The notes under the pieces are model-generated. The model was not told the origin of the DNA. It saw only the letters and a program-made list of their open reading frames with translations, and ran no database searches. The translations under genes and the position numbers were made by a program. DNA of 5,710 bases from Bacteroidota bacterium. Its GTDB lineage: Bacteria; Bacteroidota; Bacteroidia; Bacteroidales; Bacteroidaceae. Of the stretch, positions 1 through 5,605 are shown piece by piece. The stretch spans positions 1-5,710 of the forward strand of contig JAEXAJ010000088.1 in assembly GCA_023458215.1 (NCBI GenBank), read 5' to 3'. Position 1 is the first letter of the stretch, and each line of letters starts with the position of its first letter.

Positions 1-1697
1 CTACCGGAACCGATCCAATGGAGGCAGAATTGGTAGGAATGAGCTTCAGCGACGCAGAAAATCGGGCGTACTATGTACCGGTTCCTGCAAATCGTGAAGA
101 AGCCTTAAAAATCGTAAACGAGCTTCGCCCGCTCTACGAAAATGAGAAATCCATGAAAGTGGGACAAAATATCAAGTACGATATGATTGTTCTCCAAAAT
201 TATGGAGTCCGGGTGAAGGGGGCTCTTTTTGATACGATGCTCGCCCATTATATTTTGCAACCCGAACTTCGGCACAACATGGATTACCTGGCAGAAATCT
301 ATCTGAATTATCAAACCATCCACATCGACGAACTGATAGGAGCCAAAGGAAAAAACCAGAAAAACATGCGCGACCTCTCTCCGGAGGAAGTTTACCGTTA
401 TGCCTGCGAAGATGCAGATGTCACCCTGAAACTGAAGAACGTTCTCGAAAAAGAATTGCAGGTGCAAGGAGCCGAAAAACTTTTCTATGAAATAGAGATG
501 CCCCTCGTGCCCGTACTTGTCAATATAGAAAGCAACGGAGTACGCCTCGACACGAAAGCATTGAAGCAATCTTCGGAGCATTTCACCATCCGCCTCGAAG
601 AAATAGAAAAGAGCATCTATGCGCTGGCGGGCGAAACCTTCAATATTGCCTCACCCAAACAGGTAGGTGAAGTGCTTTTCGACAAATTGAAGATTGTAGA
701 TAAAGCCAAGAAAACGAAGACCGGACAATACGTTACTTCCGAAGAGATACTGGAAAGCCTTCGGAACAAGCACGAGATTATCGGTAAGATACTGGAGTAC
801 CGGGGATTGAAAAAGCTGCTAAGCACCTATATCGATGCACTGCCGCAACTGATTAATCCACGTACAGGACGTATACATACCTCTTTCAACCAAGCAGTTA
901 CCTCCACCGGCCGACTCAGTTCGAGTAACCCGAACTTGCAGAACATCCCTATCCGTGACGAAGACGGCAAGGAAATACGCAAAGCTTTCATACCCGACGA
1001 TGGTTGCGAATTCTTCTCTGCCGACTATTCGCAGATCGAACTCCGCATCATGGCACACCTGAGTGAAGACAAAAATATGATAGATGCTTTCCTCAGCGGT
1101 TATGACATTCATGCCGCCACCGCCGCTAAAATCTATAAGATAGATATCAACGAAGTAACCTCCGACATGCGCCGCAAGGCAAAAACAGCCAACTTCGGCA
1201 TCATTTACGGCATTTCAGTCTTCGGACTGGCGGAACGTTTGAACGTTTCCCGTCAAGAAGCCAAGGAATTGATCGACGGATATTTTGAAACCTATCCGCA
1301 AGTCAAGGAATATATGGATCGAAGTATCCAGGTGGCTCGTGAAAACGGCTTTGTAGAAACGATCTTCCATCGCAAACGCTTTTTGCCCGATATCAACTCA
1401 CGAAATGCGGTTGTACGCGGGTATGCCGAACGAAATGCCATCAATGCACCCATCCAAGGAAGTGCCGCCGATATTATAAAAGTAGCCATGTCTCTTATCT
1501 ATAAACGCTTCATCAGTTACAATCTGAAAGCAAAGATGATTTTACAGGTCCATGACGAACTAAATTTCAGCGTTCCTGCCGAAGAAAAAGAGCTTGTACA
1601 AAAAATCGTAATCGAAGAGATGGAACACGCATATCGCATGCACGTACCCCTGAAAGCCGATTGCGGGTGGGGAAATAATTGGTTGGAGGCACATTAA
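1..1697 (+). CDS. polA: DNA polymerase I, 5'-truncated by window (3'-5' exonuclease and polymerase domains)
   Basis: Family A DNA polymerase, used in repair synthesis and Okazaki-fragment processing. The frame is open from base 3, so the ATG at 18 is internal; upstream codons read TGTDP, and the N-terminal 5' nuclease domain and the first exonuclease acidic pair (DxE) lie outside. Numbering from that internal Met: the exonuclease motif VGQNIKYD gives N51 and D55, and YACEDAD gives Y128 and D132. These match E. coli N420, D424, Y497 and D501, so proofreading looks intact as far as visible. Polymerase motif A (SADYSQIEL) has D336, motif B (RRKAKTANFGIIYG) has R385, K389, F393 and Y397, and motif C (QVHDE) has H512, D513 and E514. 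All keep a constant offset of 369 from their E. coli equivalents, so there is no net indel from the exonuclease core to the end. F393 is the nucleotide-discriminating Phe. The C-terminus NNWLEAH is family-typical. No frameshift is seen. Confidence 0.98.
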   Translation, partial: TGTDPMEAELVGMSFSDAENRAYYVPVPANREEALKIVNELRPLYENEKSMKVGQNIKYDMIVLQNYGVRVKGALFDTMLAHYILQPELRHNMDYLAEIYLNYQTIHIDELIGAKGKNQKNMRDLSPEEVYRYACEDADVTLKLKNVLEKELQVQGAEKLFYEIEMPLVPVLVNIESNGVRLDTKALKQSSEHFTIRLEEIEKSIYALAGETFNIASPKQVGEVLFDKLKIVDKAKKTKTGQYVTSEEILESLRNKHEIIGKILEYRGLKKLLSTYIDALPQLINPRTGRIHTSFNQAVTSTGRLSSSNPNLQNIPIRDEDGKEIRKAFIPDDGCEFFSADYSQIELRIMAHLSEDKNMIDAFLSGYDIHAATAAKIYKIDINEVTSDMRRKAKTANFGIIYGISVFGLAERLNVSRQEAKELIDGYFETYPQVKEYMDRSIQVARENGFVETIFHRKRFLPDINSRNAVVRGYAERNAINAPIQGSAADIIKVAMSLIYKRFISYNLKAKMILQVHDELNFSVPAEEKELVQKIVIEEMEHAYRMHVPLKADCGWGNNWLEAH

Positions 1698-1774
1698 TTG
1701 AGTCAATAACGTTATTTAACTTACAATCAGAAAGCAAGGCAAGTATTCATTCCCAAATACAGTTTGCTAATAAG

Positions 1775-1808
1775 AATATCCGGCAATTCGTCTGCCGGAT
1801 ATTTTTTT
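1775..1808 (+). terminator. Rho-independent terminator after polA
   Basis: The arms ATATCCGGCA (1776-1785) and TGCCGGATAT (1793-1802) pair perfectly around a 7-base loop, and A1775 can extend the stem into the T-run. Seven T residues (1802-1808) follow the stem. It lies 78 bases past the polA stop and ahead of the next promoter, so it should end the polA transcript. The reverse strand lacks an equally good T-run, so I read it as one-directional. Confidence 0.92.
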
Positions 1809-1881
1809 GTCATCTATCTTACCAAAAAGAAAGCATATACCTCTTGCACCCTCTGACATATTGATAAATATTAATCTATTA

Positions 1882-1914
1882 TTTGCATTTATGTCAATAT
1901 AATATGTACCTTTG
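1882..1914 (+). promoter_or_regulatory. Bacteroides-type promoter for the DUF3836-like gene
   Basis: A TTTG at 1882-1885 serves as the -33 element and TACCTTTG at 1907-1914 matches the -7 consensus TAnnTTTG. The 21 bases between them are within the usual range. The start site should fall near 1920, giving a leader of about 55 bases to the ATG at 1976. The surrounding DNA is very AT-rich. Confidence 0.82.
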
Positions 1915-1921
1915 CATCGAA

Positions 1922-1938
1922 ATCAATGACACATTGAT
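1922..1938 (+). repeat. Perfect 7-base inverted repeat at the predicted transcript start
   Basis: ATCAATG (1922-1928) and CATTGAT (1932-1938) are perfect inverses around ACA. It sits just past the predicted start site, so it may be a 5'-end stabilising hairpin in the mRNA or an operator on DNA. It is AT-rich with no T-run, so it is not a terminator. Part of it (TGACACATTGATA, 1927-1939) recurs with one change at 1854-1866, on the other side of the promoter. Confidence 0.6.
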
Positions 1939-1975
1939 AGAATATAGTAAGTAATAAACAAAAAAAGAATAGACC

Positions 1976-2368
1976 ATGAAAGCAAAAGTATCTTTAAAAA
2001 CAGTGATTATCTCAGCACTTCTTTTAGTTTGTGGATTAAATGTATCTGCTGACAATAAAAGTAATCTCATTTACAATTCGGAAGAGGTAAATGGTGTAAT
2101 GGTAGGACAGACCGTTTATAAGATGGAAGGTAGTGCTTTGGCAAACTACATGAAGTACAATTACACGTACGATGACCAAAAGCGCATGACCGAAAGTGAA
2201 GCTTTAAAGTGGAACAGCAATAAGAATTCATGGGATAACGACATGTGTATCCGTTATGCTTACCAAGGAAAATCAATAACTACTACTTATTATAAGTGGA
2301 ACAAGAAACAAGGTGAATACGTATTGGTGCCTGAGATGACCGTCACCATGGACAATCCCAATATGTAA
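1976..2368 (+). CDS. Small secreted DUF3836-like protein
   Basis: 130-residue predicted exported protein of unknown function. Residues 1-25 form a signal peptide: a basic start (MKAKVSLK), a hydrophobic core IISALLLV and a likely cleavage after VSA25. The mature part of about 105 residues is polar and rich in Tyr, Trp, Lys and Asn. It holds two imperfect copies of a Y-x-Y...KWN unit, at about 61-87 (YNYTYDDQ...ALKWNSNKNSW) and 94-116 (YAYQGK...YYKWNKKQGEY), which suggests a short beta-strand repeat. This pattern and the LIYNSEEVNG start of the mature region match my memory of the Bacteroides DUF3836 family; that is recall, not a search. The start is fixed by an in-frame TAG at 1970-1972, two codons upstream, and follows an A-rich leader typical of Bacteroidota. 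It lies alone between its own promoter and terminator, so it is probably monocistronic. The destination is periplasm or outside; there is no lipobox. Confidence 0.85.
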   Translation: MKAKVSLKTVIISALLLVCGLNVSADNKSNLIYNSEEVNGVMVGQTVYKMEGSALANYMKYNYTYDDQKRMTESEALKWNSNKNSWDNDMCIRYAYQGKSITTTYYKWNKKQGEYVLVPEMTVTMDNPNM

Positions 2369-2431
2369 TCTCTTGATAAATCTCTTAAATTTTACTCATA
2401 ACAATAACCAAGACCTTATATAAAACAATCC

Positions 2432-2466
2432 GGAGCCGAAATGCGTGATGCATTTCGGCTCTTTTT
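2432..2466 (+). terminator. Rho-independent terminator after the DUF3836-like gene
   Basis: GAGCCGAAATGC (2433-2444) and GCATTTCGGCTC (2450-2461) form a perfect 12-base stem with the 5-base loop GTGAT, followed by TTTTT at 2462-2466. It lies 64 bases after the stop codon at 2366-2368. The T-run runs almost directly into the next promoter's -7 element. Confidence 0.93.
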
Positions 2467-2469
2467 GTG

Positions 2470-2477
2470 TATATTTG
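2470..2477 (+). promoter_or_regulatory. Bacteroides -7 element for the three-gene operon
   Basis: TATATTTG fits the -7 consensus TAnnTTTG and is followed by CA, as is common in these promoters. A -33 TTTG at the proper distance is absent, because that stretch is the terminator stem, so the promoter may be weak or need an activator. The start would be near 2483, with a leader of about 90 bases before the ATG at 2575. The -7 element is part of a small palindrome, TTTGC-ACCC-GCAAA (2474-2487). Confidence 0.55.
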
Positions 2478-2486
2478 CACCCGCAA

Positions 2487-2504
2487 ACTCTTAAGGTAAA
2501 GAGT
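2487..2504 (+). repeat. Small hairpin in the operon leader
   Basis: ACTCTT (2487-2492) and AAGAGT (2499-2504) pair around a 6-base loop, close to the predicted 5' end of the operon mRNA. It could protect the 5' end or be chance; it has no T-run. A similar short stem lies at the start of the DUF3836 transcript, so 5'-end hairpins may be a shared feature of these two mRNAs. Confidence 0.4.
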
Positions 2505-2574
2505 GAAATGTTTTCGATCACAAACAAATGATACTTTGAGAAATTCCCTGAACATACACCTAAAAAGTATCAAT

Positions 2575-2907
2575 ATGAGTAATTTAACGCCTAATGAAAT
2601 GGCGGGAAAAGTCTTCAAAGTAATCGTGCTCTATGCCACTACGCTGATAGCTTATCCTGTAGCATTCATGATTACAACCGTCGTTATGAGTCCGTCACTT
2701 GGCGGTTTCGGACAGGGGCCTTCACCCGAAGTGCCGTTCTTCCTGAGTCATTCTGCCATATGCCTTATGAATGTATTACTCTACCGTAATATCTTCGGCA
2801 AAGGCAAGGTGATTAAATCCATACTGCTCAATGTACCGGTCATTGCCTTCTGCATCCTATTGAGCAAATTGGACATACCAATATTCACAATCTATTATAC
2901 CCTGTAA
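2575..2907 (+). CDS. Small integral membrane protein, unknown function
   Basis: 110 residues, family not recognised. Hydrophobic segments at about 13-38 (FKVIVLYATTLIAYPVAFMI), 53-73 (FFLSHSAICLMNVLLY) and 79-97 (IKSILLNVPVIAFCILL) predict three membrane helices. The loop at 39-52 is Gly/Pro/Ser-rich (SPSLGGFGQGPSPE) and the loop at 71-81 is basic (RNIFGKGKVIK); by the positive-inside rule the latter is probably cytoplasmic. The Phe/Tyr-rich tail IPIFTIYYTL may be a partial fourth segment. I chose the ATG at 2575 because it follows an A-rich stretch and leaves a short polar N-terminus. An in-frame GTG at 2503 would add 24 residues with no hydrophobic or conserved look, and would place the start inside the leader hairpin. 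It is the first gene of the operon, 5 bases before the next start, which suggests translational coupling and perhaps a shared envelope role. No catalytic motif is visible. Confidence 0.78.
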   Translation: MSNLTPNEMAGKVFKVIVLYATTLIAYPVAFMITTVVMSPSLGGFGQGPSPEVPFFLSHSAICLMNVLLYRNIFGKGKVIKSILLNVPVIAFCILLSKLDIPIFTIYYTL

Positions 2908-2912
2908 TCAAC

Positions 2913-4622
2913 ATGAAGCGATTCAAAACAACTCTATCTGTACTTCTCATTTGCCTTATGAACCTCACGTGCTCATCTGCCACTCATAAAGACGACCCTT
3001 ACCAGCTCTATATCGACTTCCTGAAGCTGGAAATGCAGTACCACAATCATGTCGTTTATTACCCCTTCCCCTTCGAAGATATCACTTATACCGCTAAAGA
3101 CCACAGGATTGAAACCAATCCCGAACGCATCAAGCAACGGATCGCTGAGCGGATTTTCTACAATAGCAATACGTCCAAGGCAGAATATAGCTATCCCCTG
3201 CCGGTGCCCCATCGCATCAAGATTGAGGCACTGAGTAAAGACCGATATAAGGCAGAAGCCTTCGTAACCCTGCCCGAAACTAGCAGCACACTGAGCCTTG
3301 GCGCCATCAATATTGGCATTCCCCAAAGCTTTGACCAACTGGAAGTAACCCTGATGCGGATAGAAGGCAACGTAGCCTACCTGCTTATTGAAGATAAAAG
3401 CGAACTCGTCGACTACTCATACACCCGGCCCGATTACATATTCCCCGACCAAGAGGAAGAGTCCGACAATGATAGCTGGATGCAAGAAGAGCTTGCCAAT
3501 CCTTACATGTCCCGATTCGACATCTACAGCCAGTATCGCATCGGTGATATCTCCAACTTTGCCAAAGACGGCTTCCAGTACTTCACCCGCAGCCGTATGT
3601 CCGGTATTGCCTACAATGTCGATGGCAAACAGATGGAGTTTGAAACTTTCATTGAAGACTTCCGCCACTACCTCTGGTACCGCAATATGGATATGCCCTA
3701 TGCCGCAATGAAAGATGATTATCGAACCCTTCAGGAACGTTTTCCTACTGCTACGGGCGACTGCCGCTATTACACACAATACGTCGTACGCCTCGAAGCA
3801 GTAGGACGCATTTCCAACCTGAACCTCGATATTCTTTCAAGTGCCACACAGCCGCCACTGCATTTGCAATGGGAGGAAGATTTTGCGTACAACTATTACC
3901 CGGAACAGCCTACCCTCGAAGAGATGACCGCCCGGATAGCTTCCATCAAGAACCTGGACTCCACCGCCATCGCTTCAAAGCTGACAGTAACCCCATACGC
4001 CATACGTAACAGCAAACTGGAGATTACCGCCTTCCTACCCGCTTCTTACAACACCCAGTACGGCAATGCAGCACTTTGGTTCAACCGCCTAACCTTCCCC
4101 TTCGAAGAAGATAGTTACACTATGGAACAGGACATTATACCAACGGAGAGTTTCGATGCCGACTATCTTTGGCAAAGTATCTATGGCAGTGCTTTGAAAC
4201 TGACTGCAATCCCTCTGCCCAAGGACTACAAAGGTGTAGTGACCGGAGAAGTAAAATACTACTACCCCCTCTTTGAAGGTGCTCGTTATGATGTGTACAG
4301 CTTACCCGAAGGCCTGCACTACGAAAACGACACCTTATTCATCAGCAAAAAGAAGACGCCCGCCCATGAAGAAGACTATTACGATGACGACACCGACTGT
4401 AGCATCTATTACGGAGAGAGGGACTACTACGTCGCCCCCAGTACATTGACCGCCTACGATGAAGCAGGCAGAAAGCTTGATTTCGAAGAAGTAGAGGAAG
4501 GAGATACCTACAAGCTGATTTTTCCCCGCCCGGCCAAAGCTTTCATCAGTATTTGGAGGAAGGACTCCTTCAAGGGCGTAGTACCTTTCAGCATCCAACT
4601 GCAAGCACCCCAAAACAACTAA
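2913..4622 (+). CDS. Large exported protein of unknown family
   Basis: 569 residues, not recognised. Residues 1-22 are a signal sequence: KR at the start, hydrophobic core LSVLLICLM, then NLTCSS. C20 might be a lipidation site, but the preceding NLT is a poor lipobox, so either a periplasmic or a lipoprotein fate is possible. No other membrane segment is present. The mature protein is acidic and rich in Tyr and aromatic residues. It alternates strand-like stretches (101-160; 355-400; 423-480; 508-562) with a helical-looking middle (about 186-300), which suggests several beta-sandwich domains around a helical part. Acidic, low-complexity stretches occur at 180-188 (QEEESDNDS) and 486-506 (EEDYYDDDTD... 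ending ERDYY). No protease, glycosidase or carbohydrate-binding motif is apparent. Cys are few (C284 and C496 in the mature part). The start lies 5 bases after the upstream stop, and the HD gene follows after 24 bases. The frame has no breaks. Base composition is more GC-rich than the DUF3836-like gene but like polA and the HD gene. Confidence 0.85.
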   Translation: MKRFKTTLSVLLICLMNLTCSSATHKDDPYQLYIDFLKLEMQYHNHVVYYPFPFEDITYTAKDHRIETNPERIKQRIAERIFYNSNTSKAEYSYPLPVPHRIKIEALSKDRYKAEAFVTLPETSSTLSLGAINIGIPQSFDQLEVTLMRIEGNVAYLLIEDKSELVDYSYTRPDYIFPDQEEESDNDSWMQEELANPYMSRFDIYSQYRIGDISNFAKDGFQYFTRSRMSGIAYNVDGKQMEFETFIEDFRHYLWYRNMDMPYAAMKDDYRTLQERFPTATGDCRYYTQYVVRLEAVGRISNLNLDILSSATQPPLHLQWEEDFAYNYYPEQPTLEEMTARIASIKNLDSTAIASKLTVTPYAIRNSKLEITAFLPASYNTQYGNAALWFNRLTFPFEEDSYTMEQDIIPTESFDADYLWQSIYGSALKLTAIPLPKDYKGVVTGEVKYYYPLFEGARYDVYSLPEGLHYENDTLFISKKKTPAHEEDYYDDDTDCSIYYGERDYYVAPSTLTAYDEAGRKLDFEEVEEGDTYKLIFPRPAKAFISIWRKDSFKGVVPFSIQLQAPQNN

Positions 4623-4646
4623 ATGTTATAATAATAACCCTAGCTC

Positions 4647-5282
4647 ATGATACCCAAACCTCTTGTTCAATACATTGAGACAACAATCATTCCCCGATAC
4701 GAGCACTTCGACAAGGCTCACAATCTATCGCATGTACAAACCGTGATAGCAGAGAGCCTGCTGCTGGCAAAAGATCATGAGGTGAACGCAAGCATGGTGT
4801 ATGCCATTGCCGCCTACCACGACACCGGACTTTGCCAAGACCGTGCCACTCATCACATCGTCTCCGGCGAAATACTGATGGCAGATACCTCCCTGCGCCA
4901 ATGGTTTAACGAAGAAGAGCTTCTACTTATGAAGGAAGCCGTAGAAGATCACCGTGCTTCTACCGACCACGAACCCCGCAGTATCTACGGCCGGATTGTG
5001 GCCGAAGCCGACCGCATCATCGACCCCGACATCACCCTGCGCCGCACCGTGCAGTACGGACTGAAGCACTATCCCCAAGCCACCAAAGAGTGGCATTACC
5101 AGCGCTTCTACGCGCATCTTTTGGAGAAATACGCTCCCGGCGGCTACCTGAAACTTTGGTTTCCGAAGTCCAAGAACGCCCGCCAACTGCAAATATTGCA
5201 AAGTATCATTGCCGATGAGCCGAAACTGAAAGCCGTCTTTGAAACCCTGTTCGAAGAAGAAAGTCAGGAACTTGCCATATAA
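4647..5282 (+). CDS. HD-domain metal-dependent phosphohydrolase, substrate unknown
   Basis: 211 residues, predicted cytoplasmic: no signal or membrane segment. It carries the HD-superfamily metal ligands in order: H29 in HNLSHV, the H58-D59 doublet in YHDTGL, H102 in EDHRAS and D122 in EADRIID. H69-H70 (THHIVSGEIL) may add to the site. This layout predicts a divalent-metal phosphomonoesterase or phosphodiesterase, often on nucleotides. RelA/SpoT-type synthetase, GAF, GGDEF or HD-GYP signatures are not present, so it is a stand-alone small HD protein. The C-terminal third (about 130-211) is helical and basic-aromatic (YQRFYAHLLEKYAPGGYLKLWFPKSKNARQ) and probably completes the fold. The start is fixed by an in-frame TAG at 4641-4643. 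The 24-base gap to the upstream gene has no promoter element, so it is probably the last gene of the operon. Being cytoplasmic while its partner is exported, it may not act directly with it. Confidence 0.9.
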   Translation: MIPKPLVQYIETTIIPRYEHFDKAHNLSHVQTVIAESLLLAKDHEVNASMVYAIAAYHDTGLCQDRATHHIVSGEILMADTSLRQWFNEEELLLMKEAVEDHRASTDHEPRSIYGRIVAEADRIIDPDITLRRTVQYGLKHYPQATKEWHYQRFYAHLLEKYAPGGYLKLWFPKSKNARQLQILQSIIADEPKLKAVFETLFEEESQELAI

Positions 5283-5345
5283 TCATGCATCGAACGTGTT
5301 TCAGATCTCTGATAAATAGCCTCTTATGTTGAAAACCTGATTCAT

Positions 5346-5381
5346 TAAAGTCCCATGTGATTCCATCTTCGTGGGACTTTA
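5346..5381 (+). terminator. Hairpin at the operon's 3' end, probable terminator
   Basis: TAAAGTCCCATG (5346-5357) pairs with CGTGGGACTTTA (5370-5381), including one G-T wobble, around a 12-base loop. It lies 64 bases past the HD-gene stop. Only the ACTTTATT end supplies T residues, not a continuous run, so termination may be incomplete, or the stem may act mainly as a 3'-end stabiliser. Because its outer A/T pairs are symmetrical, it could also work on the other strand, but no gene faces it there. Confidence 0.62.
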
Positions 5382-5382
5382 T

Positions 5383-5464
5383 TCCCAATTTGCAGGGAGT
5401 TTGTTCCCAACATCCAGGGAATCTACTCCCAACATGCTGGGAATAGACTCCCTACGTGTTGGGA
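5383..5464. repeat. Four exactly phased 22-base tandem units, TCCC-N8-GGGA-N6
   Basis: TCCC begins at 5383, 5405, 5427 and 5449, and GGGA begins at 5395, 5417, 5439 and 5461, so both arms repeat at exactly 22 bases. The bases between are looser: the 8-base centres are AATTTGCA, AACATCCA, AACATGCT and TACGTGTT, and the 6-base linkers GTTTGT, ATCTAC and ATAGAC. Each unit is a small inverted repeat. The clearest is TCCCA-N6-TGGGA in unit 3. The array can also pair the other way, GGGA-N6-TCCC, across units. It lies 2 bases past the operon hairpin and about 77 bases upstream of the ychF -33 region. It may be a protein-binding array or an intergenic repeat family. No coding frame explains it. Confidence 0.9.
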
Positions 5465-5540
5465 AACCGAAAGAAACTTGCGCATAGTTCTACCACTACA
5501 ACGATGCAAACCGGCAGTTGATACGAATAAAACACCAATC

Positions 5541-5574
5541 TTTCATCAGATAAACAGAAGAATACCTATCTTTG
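5541..5574 (+). promoter_or_regulatory. Promoter for ychF
   Basis: TATCTTTG at 5567-5574 matches the -7 consensus TAnnTTTG and is followed by CAG. The best -33 candidate is TTTC at 5541-5544, 22 bases upstream, one base off TTTG. The start should be near 5580, giving an A/T-rich leader of about 25 bases. The near-repeat CAGATAAACAG (5547-5557) and CAGATAACAG (5579-5588) flanks the -7 element. Confidence 0.7.
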
Positions 5575-5605
5575 CAGACAGATAACAGTAATAATAAAAT
5601 AAATA

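Larger units (their letters stand above)
5283..5605. other. Gene-free region between the HD gene and ychF
   Basis: 323 bases without a supportable gene. In order it holds: a short palindrome TCAGA-TC-TCTGA (5301-5312, probably chance), the long hairpin at 5346-5381, the four-unit 22-base array at 5383-5464, an unremarkable stretch 5465-5540 in which I see nothing, and the ychF promoter and leader 5541-5605. No tRNA or recognised riboswitch is visible. Confidence 0.8.

Noticed and set aside
105..581. 158-codon antisense frame inside polA
   Set aside because: It lies opposite a conserved polA exonuclease region; it is a shadow with no start signals or domain.
1679..1864. 61-codon + strand frame overlapping the polA end
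   Set aside because: It starts inside polA, runs through the terminator stem and T-run, and has no promoter or recognisable protein character.
1698..1975. Possible tRNA, riboswitch or small RNA between polA and the DUF3836 gene
   Set aside because: No cloverleaf or recognised aptamer; the terminator, promoter and short inverted repeat account for the structure.
2503..2574. GTG-started N-terminal extension of the membrane protein
   Set aside because: The GTG lies in the leader hairpin, and the extra 24 residues (VKCFRSQTND...) are polar and unlike a membrane-protein start; the ATG at 2575 fits better.
2913..2972. Definite lipoprotein call for the 569-residue protein
   Set aside because: C20 is placed plausibly but the preceding residues NLT do not fit a standard lipobox; left open.
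3388..3711. 107-codon frame on + and a 120-codon frame on - (3417-3779) within the 569-residue gene
   Set aside because: Both overlap an intact longer gene with a signal peptide and operon spacing; their products are low-complexity or featureless.
5383..5464. CRISPR-like array
   Set aside because: The constant parts are only 4 bases and the gaps 6-8 bases, far below CRISPR repeat and spacer sizes; there is no leader and no cas gene.
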